The notes under the pieces were generated by a model that worked only from the letters and a program-made list of their open reading frames with translations, was not told where the DNA came from and did no database searches. A stretch of DNA of 64,000 bases, taken from NCBI RefSeq assembly GCF_002285415.1, contig NZ_NSBU01000007.1, positions 64,501 to 128,500 on the forward strand, in the 5' to 3' direction. The DNA is from Actibacterium pelagium. GTDB lineage: Bacteria; Pseudomonadota; Alphaproteobacteria; Rhodobacterales; Rhodobacteraceae. Every line of letters starts with the position of its first letter. Position 1 is the stretch's first letter. Below, piece by piece: positions 10,105 to 18,776 of the stretch. The position numbers and the translations under genes are program-made.

Positions 10105-11686
10105 TACACATCTCCCTAAGATTACGACGGATAATTTTTCCAGTGGTGGTGGTTGGCATAGTGTCAAGAAAGCGAACTTCACGCGGGTATTCGTAGGCGG
10201 CAAGGCGCTCTTTAACGTGGGCGGCGATTTCTTTGGCCAAAGCTTCGCTGGCACTGAAGCTGTCGGCCAATTGAACAAAGGCCACCACGATTTCCCCGCG
10301 TAACGCATCGGGTTTTCCGACAACCCCGGCCATTTGAACAGCGGGGTGCGTAAGAAGACAATCTTCGATCTCTGCGGGACCGATACGATATCCGCCAGAA
10401 CTGATGATGTCGTCGTCACGCCCGACAAAGCGGATCCGACCAGTTTCGGTCATCATGCCGGTATCGCCGGTCAGCAGCCACTGTTCGCCGTCAATCGTCA
10501 CGAATTTTTCGGCGGTTGCCTTTGGGTTCTTCCAATACTCAAGAAACATAACCGGATCCGGTGCGCGCACTGCAATCGGGCCTTCGTTGTTGCCTTCGGC
10601 AAGGACTCGCACCTCATGGCCCGGCACAGCGAATCCCATCACCCCCGGTTCGGCAGGGGCAAGTTCCGCACAGGAAGACACGATCATGTTGCATTCGGTC
10701 TGGCCGTAGAACTCGTTGATCGTGGTCCCAAAGACCTTCTCTCCCCAACTGATCAGTTCCGCCCCTAACGTTTCGCCCCCGGATGCGATAGAACGAAGTT
10801 CGATTTCGGGAGGGGTCTCGACCTGGCGCATGATTTTCAACGCGGTCGGAGGCAGGAAGGCGTTGCGGACCTTGTGCTTTTTCATCAGCTCAAACGCAGC
10901 GAGACCGTCGAACTTCGCAAAGCGATGGGCAACAACAGCAACGCCGTGGTGAAGCGCGGGCATCAGAACATCCAAGAGCCCGCCGATCCACGCCCAATCA
11001 GCAGGGGTCCAGATGCGGTCTCCGGGTTGCGGGAAGTAATTGTGGGACATTTCGACCCCCGGTAAATGGCCCAACAAAACCCGATGGGCATGCAGCGCCC
11101 CTTTGGGGTTTCCGGTGGTGCCGGAGGTGTAAATCAGAAAGGCGGGATCATCTGCGGCTGTATCAACCGGGTCGAATTGATCCGACGCAGCTGCCAAAGC
11201 ACTGTGCAAGTCGGTCGCTTCTTCCGTTGAAGCATCAACTGAAAACACCACCTCAAGGTCGGGAAGTTCCGAACGAATACCGTTGATGACCGAGGCGCTT
11301 TGCGCATCGGTAATCAAGACGCGTGCACCGGAATCGCGCAGTCGGTGCATCAGCGCCTCTGGCCCGAACAAGGTGAAGAGCGGAAGTGAAATGGCACCCA
11401 TTTTCAAAATGGCGATATGAGAAGCCGCTGTTTCAAGACGTTGAGGCAAAAGAACCGCGATCCGATCGCCTTGTTTGGCATGGCCTGACAAGACATTGGC
11501 TATCTTGTTGCTGAGAGCCTTGAGCGCGGCAAATGAAGTTACCGTTTCACCCACGATGATCGCAGGGGCATCGGGGGTGTTCAAAGCAATCCGGTCGCAG
11601 ACATCGACACCGATATTATAACGCTTCGGAATGTCCCACCTGAAGGCGTCACGCGTCTCTTCGATGGTAGCTCTGCGTTTCAACAT
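10097..11686 (-). CDS. AMP-forming acyl-CoA synthetase (ACSM/acetyl-CoA synthetase-like)
   Basis: 529-residue adenylate-forming ligase that activates a carboxylic acid to its CoA thioester through an acyl-AMP. Visible are the P-loop YTSGTTGNPKG, the NEFYGQTE motif, the TGDTG hinge region, GRDDDIISSGGYRIG and the C-terminal TTTGKIIRR with the adenylation lysine. The N-terminal pattern FRWDIPKRYNIGVD is that of medium-chain/ACSM-type enzymes. A near-perfect ribosome site GAGGAGG before the ATG at 11686 fixes the start. It is first in an operon with the enoyl-CoA hydratase and is divergent from a LysR gene. Near dddD it might charge acrylate, propionate or 3-hydroxypropionate, but the acid cannot be read from sequence. 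Confidence 0.85.
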   Translation of the reverse strand: MLKRRATIEETRDAFRWDIPKRYNIGVDVCDRIALNTPDAPAIIVGETVTSFAALKALSNKIANVLSGHAKQGDRIAVLLPQRLETAASHIAILKMGAISLPLFTLFGPEALMHRLRDSGARVLITDAQSASVINGIRSELPDLEVVFSVDASTEEATDLHSALAAASDQFDPVDTAADDPAFLIYTSGTTGNPKGALHAHRVLLGHLPGVEMSHNYFPQPGDRIWTPADWAWIGGLLDVLMPALHHGVAVVAHRFAKFDGLAAFELMKKHKVRNAFLPPTALKIMRQVETPPEIELRSIASGGETLGAELISWGEKVFGTTINEFYGQTECNMIVSSCAELAPAEPGVMGFAVPGHEVRVLAEGNNEGPIAVRAPDPVMFLEYWKNPKATAEKFVTIDGEQWLLTGDTGMMTETGRIRFVGRDDDIISSGGYRIGPAEIEDCLLTHPAVQMAGVVGKPDALRGEIVVAFVQLADSFSASEALAKEIAAHVKERLAAYEYPREVRFLDTMPTTTTGKIIRRNLREMCND

Positions 11687-11841
11687 GGTAGATTCCTCCT
11701 CATTCCACCAAGTGAACAAGCGTTCATTTAATCGACTTTATTCATACATTTTATCAAGAGCTTGAATAGCCCTGATATTAAATCCTTAGCGCGAAATTAG
11801 CCTTTCGTTCTTCGGCACTCTGTGAATACCATACTCGGACC

Positions 11842-12741
11842 ATGGCCTTCACATTACGTCAGCTTCAGTATTTCGTCGCCGTTGCGGAGAAGGGATCTGT
11901 AAGTCGAGCATCTCAATCTCTGGCAATCTCTCAGTCCGCAGTGACTGAAGCGATCAAGTTTCTTGAAGAAGATCTTGGGGTAAAACTTTTCGTCAGGCAC
12001 TCTCGTGGTCTCAGTATCACCCACAAGGGGCATCAGTTCCTGAGGCATGCGACCTCGATCCTTTCGGGTGTTTCCGAAGCTCGAAGATCGCTGGAAACCA
12101 AAGAGCAAGAGATTCAGGGCAACCTTCATCTGGGCGTCACCTCGCTGATGGCGGGCTACGTAATGTCCGACCTCTTGGCTCGGTTTCGGCGCGCCAATCC
12201 CGATGTGGAAGTTTCGGCCATCGAGGACAATGGCGAGTACCTAGAGCACCTTTTGATTGGCGGTGAGCTGGATGTGGCCGTGATGGTGATCTCGGATCAA
12301 CTGGACCGGCTGGCGCTTCATGTCGAGATTCTGGACGTTTCGCCCTATAGGCTTTGGCTGCCGATCAGCCACGATCTTGCTAGGAAAGACAGTATCAGCG
12401 TTGAAGATATTTCTGCTGACTCCCTAATCGCGCTCGACATTGATGAGATGGGTGAAAACGCCACCAAGTTTCTATCTGCACTAGGCATACGGCCAAAGGT
12501 GGCGTTTCGTACAAGGTCGGTGGAAGCGGTGCGCAGCCTTGTGGCGACAGGTGCGGGAATCGCACTGCTGCCAGACTTGGTTTACCGGCCTTGGTCATTG
12601 GAAGGGGACCGGATTGAGTCTCGTGATATTTCGGGTGCATTGCCGTCTGTACAGCTTGGATTGGTTTGGCGGAAGGGCTCCCCGCTTTCTTCCGCTGCCC
12701 GGGACTTTGTCGAAATAGTGCAGGGAATTCATAGCACTTAG
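11842..12741 (+). CDS. LysR-family transcriptional regulator
   Basis: 299-residue LysR protein with a well-formed N-terminal winged helix-turn-helix (about 3-62; GSVSRASQSLAISQSAVTEA) and an effector-binding domain (about 90-295). It is divergent from the acyl-CoA synthetase/hydratase operon, with 155 bases between the starts (11687-11841), and also lies directly upstream of the ydc-like polyamine operon. The divergent layout makes the CoA-ligase operon the more likely target. The effector is unknown. Family assignment is secure. Confidence 0.88.
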   Translation: MAFTLRQLQYFVAVAEKGSVSRASQSLAISQSAVTEAIKFLEEDLGVKLFVRHSRGLSITHKGHQFLRHATSILSGVSEARRSLETKEQEIQGNLHLGVTSLMAGYVMSDLLARFRRANPDVEVSAIEDNGEYLEHLLIGGELDVAVMVISDQLDRLALHVEILDVSPYRLWLPISHDLARKDSISVEDISADSLIALDIDEMGENATKFLSALGIRPKVAFRTRSVEAVRSLVATGAGIALLPDLVYRPWSLEGDRIESRDISGALPSVQLGLVWRKGSPLSSAARDFVEIVQGIHST

Positions 12742-12757
12742 GCCGATTGGGGCTCTC

Positions 12758-12776
12758 ATATCGGTTTTTCCGATAT
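12758..12776. promoter_or_regulatory. Inverted repeat upstream of the polyamine operon
   Basis: ATATCGG and CCGATAT form a perfect 7-bp inverted repeat around TTTTT, 16 bases after the LysR stop codon and 107 bases before the binding-protein start. It could be an operator for the operon that follows or a weak terminator for the LysR gene; there is no clean T-tract after it. Confidence 0.45.
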
Positions 12777-12883
12777 CACTTTTCTGATAATTGAATTTGC
12801 GAATTCTCGCGTTTCGCAACATGCTTTGCTCAATGCCGGGCCGTCAGAGCCCAATGACTACGTCAACATTCGGGGAGAAAAGC

Positions 12884-14044
12884 ATGAGTAAATTCCTTAA
12901 GTCCTGTACGGCGATCACCTGTGCCGTAAGCATCGTCGGCCCAACACTGGCGGCGGACATGGTCACCGAGATCGGCCCCGGTGAAGGCCAGGTGAATATT
13001 GTGGCATGGCCGGGCTATATCGAACGCGGCGAAACCGTCGAGTCCTTCGACTGGGTGACCAAATTCGAAGAAGCCACCGGATGTATGGTTAACGTCAAGA
13101 CCGCCAACACCAGTGACGAAATGGTTGCCCTGATGAACGAAGGCGGCTTTGACCTTGTGACTGCATCGGGCGATGCCTCGTTGCGCATGATCGCAGGCAA
13201 GCGCGTTCAGCCGGTCAACATCGACCTGATCCCGAGCTGGTCCACGGTGGACGATCGCCTCAAAGAGGCGCCCTGGCATTATGTGAACGACACGCATTAC
13301 GGCACGCCCTACATGTGGGGTCCAAACGTGCTGATGTATTCGACCGATGCATTTGCCGAAGCTCCCACCAGCTGGTCGGTCGTATTTGAAGAAACCACTC
13401 TCTCGGACGGCAAGTCCAACAAGGGCCGCGTTCAGGCCTATGATGGTCCGATCCACATCGCGGACGCGGCCAACTACCTGATGTATCACCAGCCTGAGCT
13501 TGGCATCACCTCGCCCTACGAGTTGAACCAGGATCAGTACAACGCAGCGCTGGACCTGCTGCGTGGCCAGCGTGAACTGGTGTCGCGCTACTGGCATGAT
13601 GCATTCATCCAGATCGACGACTTCAAAAACGAAGGTATGGCAGCATCCGGTTCGTGGCCGTTTCAGGTGAACCTGCTTCAGGGCGACGGTGCCAATGTCG
13701 CTTCGGTCATCCCCCAAGAAGGTGCGACCGGCTGGGCGGATACCACCATGATGCATGCAGAGGCCGAGAACCCGAACTGTTCCTACATGTGGATGGAGCA
13801 CACGCTGGCGTCGAACCTGCAATCGGACCTGTCGGTCTGGTTCGGTGCGAACCCGGCGGTTCCAGCCGCGTGTACCGATGGTCGTGGCATGCAGACTGCT
13901 GAAGGCTGCACCAAGAACGGTCTGGACGACTTCGAAAAAATCAAGTTTTGGCAGACGCCGGTCTCCAAGTGCGAAAGTCAGGGAACCTGTGTGCCCTACT
14001 ATCGCTGGGTGTCTGATTACATTGGCGTAATCGGCGGCCGGTAA
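12884..14044 (+). CDS. ABC transporter substrate-binding protein, putrescine/spermidine type (YdcS-like)
   Basis: 386-residue periplasmic binding protein starting at the ATG at 12884 behind GGGGAGAAAAG. A cleavable signal peptide (about 1-24, ending near PTLAA) precedes a type 2 binding-protein fold of the PotD/PotF family. Cysteines cluster in the C-terminal third (NPNCSYMW, AACTDGRGM, KCESQGTCVPYY), consistent with periplasmic disulfides. It heads an operon whose order (binding protein, ATPase, two permeases, aminobutyraldehyde dehydrogenase) and protein lengths match E. coli ydcSTUV-patD. It should deliver putrescine or a related polyamine or betaine-like amine to the inner-membrane complex. 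Exact ligand unknown. Confidence 0.88.
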   Translation: MSKFLKSCTAITCAVSIVGPTLAADMVTEIGPGEGQVNIVAWPGYIERGETVESFDWVTKFEEATGCMVNVKTANTSDEMVALMNEGGFDLVTASGDASLRMIAGKRVQPVNIDLIPSWSTVDDRLKEAPWHYVNDTHYGTPYMWGPNVLMYSTDAFAEAPTSWSVVFEETTLSDGKSNKGRVQAYDGPIHIADAANYLMYHQPELGITSPYELNQDQYNAALDLLRGQRELVSRYWHDAFIQIDDFKNEGMAASGSWPFQVNLLQGDGANVASVIPQEGATGWADTTMMHAEAENPNCSYMWMEHTLASNLQSDLSVWFGANPAVPAACTDGRGMQTAEGCTKNGLDDFEKIKFWQTPVSKCESQGTCVPYYRWVSDYIGVIGGR

Positions 14045-14064
14045 CCCACTCTCTGTCAAAAAAC

Positions 14065-14096
14065 TGCTGGCCACCAATTTTTAGTGGTGGCCAGCA
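14065..14096 (+). other. Intercistronic hairpin after the binding-protein gene
   Basis: A perfect 12-bp stem (14065-14076 with 14085-14096) with an 8-base loop lies 20 bases after the binding-protein stop and 17 bases before the ATPase start. No T-tract follows the right arm, so it looks like an mRNA-stabilising or partial-termination element that lets the binding protein be made in excess of the membrane parts. Confidence 0.7.
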
Positions 14097-14113
14097 AACC
14101 AAACGGAATTCCC

Positions 14114-15103
14114 ATGACATCAGCTGTCGTTTTTAAAGGCGTTTCACGCCACTTCGGATCTGTTCGCGCTGTGGACAATGTCGATATCAGCATCGCAGAA
14201 GGAGAGTTTTTTGCCATGCTGGGCCCGTCGGGCTCTGGCAAAACAACCTGCCTGCGCTTGATTGCCGGGTTCGAGCAACCGACTGCCGGTGAAATCTCGA
14301 TCTTCGGGCAATCCGCTCAGGGCGTGCCCCCCTACAAGCGCCACGTAAACACCGTGTTTCAGGACTATGCGCTCTTCCCGCATCTCAACGTATTGGACAA
14401 CGTTGCCTATGGGCTGATGATTTCCGGTGTTTCGAAACGGGATCGGCATCAGGCGGCTGAAGAGGCCTTGGAGCTAGTCGCTCTGACCGGATATGGCGCT
14501 CGCAAACCCTCAGAGCTTTCCGGGGGCCAACGGCAGCGGGTGGCCCTTGCCCGTGCGCTGGTGAACAAACCCAAAGTTCTGCTTTTGGACGAACCTCTTG
14601 GCGCGCTTGATCTGAAGCTGCGCGAACAAATGCAAGAAGAACTCAAGGCGCTGCAGCGCAAGCTGGGGATCACCTTCGTCTTTGTTACGCACGACCAAGG
14701 TGAAGCCTTGTCGATGGCGGACCGGGTTGCGGTGTTCAATGAGGGTAAGATCGTTCAGGTCGGCAAACCCGAAGACATTTACTATCGCCCAGAAGTCCCC
14801 TTCGTCGCGGATTTCGTCGGGTCTTCTAATGTAATTCCTCCACATGTCACCGAGAAAGTGACCGGCACGAGGGCGACAGCATCTGTGCGCCCCGAAGCGG
14901 TCAAACTTGGCGACAGTGGGTTACCCGCCACAGTGCGGGCGACCAGCTTCCTCGGCACCTCCACCCGAGTTTCGCTAGAACTTGAGGGCGTCCAAATGGT
15001 TGCCCTTCTGGCGAAAGGGCAGAACATTCCCGAAGTTGGCGAACACACGCATGTTTCCTGGGGTGAGGATGATATCCACCTGATGGAGACGGCGGATGAG
15101 TGA
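14114..15103 (+). CDS. ABC transporter ATP-binding protein, polyamine type (YdcT/PotA-like)
   Basis: 329-residue ATPase of the spermidine/putrescine importer class. Walker A GPSGSGKTT lies near residue 40, the signature LSGGQRQRVALARAL near 140, Walker B LLLDEPLGALD follows, and a C-terminal TOBE domain occupies about 245-325. The ATG at 14114 gives the natural N-terminus; the GTG at 14084 lies in the upstream hairpin and is unlikely. It overlaps the next permease gene by 8 bases, indicating coupled translation. It energises uptake through the two following permeases. Confidence 0.9.
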   Translation: MTSAVVFKGVSRHFGSVRAVDNVDISIAEGEFFAMLGPSGSGKTTCLRLIAGFEQPTAGEISIFGQSAQGVPPYKRHVNTVFQDYALFPHLNVLDNVAYGLMISGVSKRDRHQAAEEALELVALTGYGARKPSELSGGQRQRVALARALVNKPKVLLLDEPLGALDLKLREQMQEELKALQRKLGITFVFVTHDQGEALSMADRVAVFNEGKIVQVGKPEDIYYRPEVPFVADFVGSSNVIPPHVTEKVTGTRATASVRPEAVKLGDSGLPATVRATSFLGTSTRVSLELEGVQMVALLAKGQNIPEVGEHTHVSWGEDDIHLMETADE

Positions 15104-16037
15104 CGCCATTCTCGATACGGGTCGCAATGGGATCATGGCCAGGATTTCCGACACTTTGTGGCGGAACCCCCGGCTGACGGTCCTGTTATTGCTGGCTCCT
15201 CCAGCGCTTTGGCTAGGCGTCGTCTACCTTGGGTCGCTTTTTGCCCTTCTCGCCCAAAGCTTCTTTTCGATTGATGAGTTCTCGGGGCTCATCATCTACG
15301 AGTTTACTCTCAAGACCTACGCAGAGCTGTTCACGCCGGCGAATTTCGACATCATCGTTCGTACCGTCATGATGGCATCAGCCGTGACGATCGCGGCGGC
15401 GATTGTCAGCTTTCCAATCGCCTATTACGCAGCGCGCTATGCCAGAGGGAAATGGAAGGCCATCTTCTATCTTGGCGTCATGCTGCCTTTGTGGTCGAGC
15501 TACCTTGTGAAGGTCTATAGCTGGAAGCTTATCCTTGCGAAGGAAGGCATCCTGAACTGGTTGTTCGAGACCTTGCATCTTAGCTGGTTGCTGGACGCCT
15601 ATCTGTCGATCCCGATCATTGGCGGCAACTCGCTGTCGGTGAGCTGGACCGGAACGTTCCTTGTATTCCTGTACGTCTGGCTGCCCTTCATGATCCTGCC
15701 GATCCAGGCCGCGCTCGAGCGTGTCCCGCGCTCGATGTTGGAAGCTTCGGGCGATCTGGGCGCCACGCCGGGCCAAAGCTTCCGGTTCGTGCTGCTGCCG
15801 CTGGCGTTGCCGGGGGTGATTGCCGGATCAATCTTCACATTCTCGCTGACCTTGGGTGACTACATCATCCCTCAGATCGTCGGCTCCTCGCGCCGGTTCA
15901 TCGGTCAGGCTGTCTATGCCTACCAAGGGACGGCCGGAAACATTCCTCTGGCTGCCGCCTTCGCGGTGGTGCCGATTGTAATCATGGGCGTCTATCTGTG
16001 GGCCGCCAAACGAAAAGGGGCATTCGATGCACTCTGA
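15096..16037 (+). CDS. ABC transporter permease, polyamine type (YdcU/PotB-like)
   Basis: 313-residue inner-membrane protein with about six hydrophobic segments; the first spans about 30-52 ([20 protein letters not shown]). The EAA loop that docks onto the ATPase reads [17 protein letters not shown] near 210-226. The length equals that of E. coli YdcU. It overlaps the ATPase gene by 8 bases at its start and the second permease gene by 11 bases at its end, so the operon is tightly coupled. Confidence 0.9.
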   Translation: MSDAILDTGRNGIMARISDTLWRNPRLTVLLLLAPPALWLGVVYLGSLFALLAQSFFSIDEFSGLIIYEFTLKTYAELFTPANFDIIVRTVMMASAVTIAAAIVSFPIAYYAARYARGKWKAIFYLGVMLPLWSSYLVKVYSWKLILAKEGILNWLFETLHLSWLLDAYLSIPIIGGNSLSVSWTGTFLVFLYVWLPFMILPIQAALERVPRSMLEASGDLGATPGQSFRFVLLPLALPGVIAGSIFTFSLTLGDYIIPQIVGSSRRFIGQAVYAYQGTAGNIPLAAAFAVVPIVIMGVYLWAAKRKGAFDAL

Positions 16038-16833
16038 TCGCGCTTCGACCGGCTTGAAAATCGCCGCGGGTCTGGGCCTTGCCTTCATGCACCTGCCCAT
16101 CCTGTTGATCTTCGTCTATGCCTTCACAACTGAGGACAAATCCTATCAGTGGCCGCCCCCCGGTTTGACCCTGAAGTGGTTTGCAGTCACTTGGAACCGT
16201 CCCGACGTCTGGGAGGCGTTAACGCTTTCGGCCAAGGTTGCGTCCATTTCAACCGTGATCGCCCTTGTGCTGGGTACACTTTGCGCCGCAGCGGTTAGCC
16301 GGACGAAGTTCTTCGGGCGTGAGACGATATCGCTTCTGGTGATCCTGCCCATCGCGCTTCCGGGCATTGTGACCGGTATTTCGCTGCGCTCGGCCTTCAA
16401 TCTGGCGGATATTCCGTTCAGCTTCTGGACCATCGTTTTGGGGCACGCAACGTTCTGTATTGTCGTGGTCTACAACAATGCTGTGGCCCGTTTCCGTCGC
16501 ACGTCGGGTTCGCTTGTCGAGGCGTCGATGGATCTTGGCGCCAACAGTTTCCAGACGTTCCGCTACGTGATCCTGCCGAACATCGCGACCGCGCTTTTGG
16601 CCGGTGGGATGCTGGCCTTCGCACTGAGCTTTGACGAGGTGATCGTCACCACATTTACCGCTGGTCAACAGCAAACGCTGCCGATCTGGATGCTGGAAGA
16701 ACTGGTGCGCCCGCGTCAGCGACCGGTGACCAACGTCGTGGCCATGGTGGTGGTCATCGTTACATTCCTGCCGATCCTCGGCGCCTACTATCTCACCCGC
16801 GGAACCGACACGGTTGCCGGTCAGGGAAAATAA
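16027..16833 (+). CDS. ABC transporter permease, polyamine type (YdcV/PotC-like)
   Basis: 268-residue partner permease with about six membrane segments and the EAA motif [17 protein letters not shown] near 162-178. It forms the heterodimeric channel with the preceding permease. An 11-base overlap with that gene and the 16-base gap to the dehydrogenase gene place it inside the same transcript. Confidence 0.9.
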   Translation: MHSDRASTGLKIAAGLGLAFMHLPILLIFVYAFTTEDKSYQWPPPGLTLKWFAVTWNRPDVWEALTLSAKVASISTVIALVLGTLCAAAVSRTKFFGRETISLLVILPIALPGIVTGISLRSAFNLADIPFSFWTIVLGHATFCIVVVYNNAVARFRRTSGSLVEASMDLGANSFQTFRYVILPNIATALLAGGMLAFALSFDEVIVTTFTAGQQQTLPIWMLEELVRPRQRPVTNVVAMVVVIVTFLPILGAYYLTRGTDTVAGQGK

Positions 16834-16849
16834 TAACAGGGAGAAAATC

Positions 16850-18274
16850 ATGGAAATCAGCATGTTGATTGACGGGGCCTTTGAGGCAGGCACGGAAATG
16901 AGCGAAACCGTTCTGAACCCCAGAACCGGTGAAACGATCCTGAAGATGCCCGAGGCAAGCCCCGAACAGATCGACAGGGCCGTCGCTGCGGCGCGAACAG
17001 CATTCCCGACCTGGTCGCGCACAACTCCTGGCGAGCGGTCCGCAATCCTGCTGGCCGTAGCCGACGCAGTTGATGCCAATCTAGAAGAACTGGCCCAGCT
17101 CGAAGCCTTGAACTGCGGAAAGCCGATCAACGAAGTCCGCAACGAAGAGGTCCCCGCCGTCGCCGATTGCTTCCGCTATTTCGCGGGCGCAGTGCGCAAC
17201 ATGCATGGGCCGGTTGCTGGCGAATACATGGAAGGCCATACCTCGATGATCCGGCGCGACGCGATTGGCGTCGTCGCTTCGATCGCACCATGGAACTATC
17301 CCATGATGATGATGGCATGGAAACTAGCCCCGGCATTGGCCGGCGGTAATACCGTTGTTTTGAAACCGTCCGAACAAACTCCACTCACGGCACTCAAACT
17401 CGCGAAGATCATGAATGACATCCTGCCAAAGGGTGTTCTGAACGTGATCGTCGGTCAGGGCGCAAGCGTTGGCAACGCCCTGATCAACCACCCAGGCGTC
17501 GATATGATCTCGATTACCGGTGATATTGCCACCGGTAAGAAAGTCCTTGTCGCTGCCGCTAACTCTGTCAAACGCACGCACTTGGAGCTGGGCGGCAAGG
17601 CACCGGTCATCGTCCATGACGATGCGGACCTTGATCGCGTGGTCGAAGGGCTCAAGGCGTTTGGCTATTACAATGCGGGGCAAGACTGTACCGCTGCTTG
17701 CCGGATCTACGCGGGATCCAAGATTTATGACAATCTGGTCGCGGACCTGACATCTGCCGCGGCGTCGATCGTGTTTGACGACGCGGACGATACGGTCAAC
17801 GAAATTCCACCTCTGATCAGCCAGCGTCAGCGCGACCGTGTGGCCAGCTTCGTTCAGCGCGCGTCCGAGCAAAGCCACATGGAAGTTACGACCGGTGGCG
17901 AATATCACAATGGTAACGGGTTTTATTTCAAACCCACCGTGATCGCAGGGGCCAAACAGCAGGACGAAATCGTGCAGCGCGAGGTCTTCGGACCAGTTGT
18001 TTCGGTCACCCGTTTCGATGCTGATGACGATGTGGTTGGCTGGGCCAACGATAGCCAATACGGCCTTGCTTCGTCGGTTTGGACCTCGGATATCGGCAAG
18101 GCGATGGAGACCTGCGCCCGCCTTCAGTACGGCTGTACTTGGGTCAACACGCACTTCATGTTGACCAATGAAATGCCGCACGGGGGCTTGAAGCAATCGG
18201 GCTATGGCAAAGACATGTCGATGTACGCGCTGGAAGATTATACCGCAGTGCGCCATGTGATGATCGCTCACTGA
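16850..18274 (+). CDS. patD: Gamma-aminobutyraldehyde dehydrogenase-like aldehyde dehydrogenase (PatD/YdcW-like)
   Basis: 474-residue NAD-dependent aldehyde dehydrogenase, exactly the length of E. coli PatD. Catalytic Cys280 sits in [10 protein letters not shown], the general base Glu246 in HLELGGK, and KPSEQTP (172-178) is the cofactor segment. PatD oxidises 4-aminobutyraldehyde, made from putrescine by a transaminase, to GABA. The ATG at 16850 follows CAGGGAGAAA. It is the last gene of the ydcSTUV-like operon, the same position as in E. coli, so uptake and oxidation are probably linked. A betaine-aldehyde or other amino-aldehyde substrate is possible. No putrescine aminotransferase gene is seen nearby. 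Confidence 0.82.
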   Translation: MEISMLIDGAFEAGTEMSETVLNPRTGETILKMPEASPEQIDRAVAAARTAFPTWSRTTPGERSAILLAVADAVDANLEELAQLEALNCGKPINEVRNEEVPAVADCFRYFAGAVRNMHGPVAGEYMEGHTSMIRRDAIGVVASIAPWNYPMMMMAWKLAPALAGGNTVVLKPSEQTPLTALKLAKIMNDILPKGVLNVIVGQGASVGNALINHPGVDMISITGDIATGKKVLVAAANSVKRTHLELGGKAPVIVHDDADLDRVVEGLKAFGYYNAGQDCTAACRIYAGSKIYDNLVADLTSAAASIVFDDADDTVNEIPPLISQRQRDRVASFVQRASEQSHMEVTTGGEYHNGNGFYFKPTVIAGAKQQDEIVQREVFGPVVSVTRFDADDDVVGWANDSQYGLASSVWTSDIGKAMETCARLQYGCTWVNTHFMLTNEMPHGGLKQSGYGKDMSMYALEDYTAVRHVMIAH

Positions 18275-18298
18275 TCAATCTGAAAATTTGTGGAAAAG

Positions 18299-18333
18299 GA
18301 ACCAAATGCAACTTTGCGTTTGGTTCTTTTTTT
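18299..18333 (+). terminator. Rho-independent terminator of the ydc-like operon
   Basis: Stem GAACCAAATGC with GCGTTTGGTTC (one G-T pair) and a 6-base loop, followed by a run of seven T, 25 bases after the dehydrogenase stop codon. A textbook intrinsic terminator. Confidence 0.92.
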
Positions 18334-18404
18334 GCCTGCAGAGAATTTGGGGCGCGAAAGTTGAGTTGCCGACCCAGATATTGTTCGCCAGACTTCCTTT
18401 GTAG

Positions 18405-18431
18405 AGGCGAGGGCTTTATAAGTCCTCGCCT
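18405..18431. terminator. Strong hairpin between the operon terminator and the porin remnant
   Basis: An 11-bp stem (18405-18415 with 18421-18431, one G-T pair) around a 5-base loop. It lies 25 bases past the last codon of the collapsed porin gene on the minus strand and probably was that gene's terminator. No T-tract is obvious on either strand. Confidence 0.55.
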
Positions 18432-18455
18432 GCTGTAAAGCTCAATAGCTAAGCG

Positions 18456-18646
18456 TTAGAACGCAAGCGAGACCATTGCCACTAGGCCCGCGTCGCTATC
18501 TGCGGAGCGCCGCCGTCGGTTTGCAAATAGCCTTCGAAGACATAATCCGATACGAAGTCGACCCCGAACTCGAACGATACCTCAGCTGCTGCAGTCGAGA
18601 CCGAAACTGCCAAGGCAGCCGCCGCGACAAAACCGAGTTTGTTCAT
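18456..18646 (-). pseudogene. Remnant of a TorF-type outer-membrane porin gene (internal deletion and frameshift)
   Basis: From the ATG at 18646 the minus strand encodes a clear signal peptide (MNKLGFVAAAALAVSVSTAA) and then VSFEFGVDFVSDYVFEGYLQ and TDGGAPQ, which resemble the mature N-terminus of TorF/Gcw_chp-family porins, before a TAG after 54 codons (stop at 18482-18484). In a second frame overlapping that stop, the DNA reads SDAGLVAMVSLAF followed by TAA at 18456-18458. This is a typical final beta-strand of an outer-membrane barrel, with the terminal Phe used for BAM recognition. Start and end of one barrel protein thus lie about 190 bases apart, whereas the family is usually over 200 residues long. 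I read this as an internal deletion joining the two ends out of frame. It lies next to two polyamine transport operons. Confidence 0.7.
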
Positions 18647-18743
18647 CTTTAGATCTAATTTCTTCTTCCCAATTTCGAACTGGATTACGAGGACGACGCT
18701 TCCATCGAGTGTATGGGGTTACGCCGGCGCCGTGATTGTTTGA

Positions 18744-18765
18744 CCCGCGCAAACATATGCGCGGG
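18744..18765 (-). terminator. Hairpin downstream of potI, probable terminator
   Basis: CCCGCGCA and TGCGCGGG form a perfect 8-bp G+C-rich stem with a 6-base loop, 11 bases beyond the potI stop codon. The tail on the minus strand is TCAAACAAT, not a T-run, so termination may be inefficient. Confidence 0.55.
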
Positions 18766-18776
18766 ACAAGAGTTTA

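Noticed and set aside
9349-11686. Reading the synthetase/hydratase pair as dmdB-dmdD of DMSP demethylation
   Set aside because: No dmdC or dmdA is present, and the ligase N-terminus is of the ACSM type; the acrylate branch is a better but still unproven fit.
12863-14077. 404-residue minus-strand open frame
   Set aside because: Antisense to the well-supported substrate-binding protein gene.
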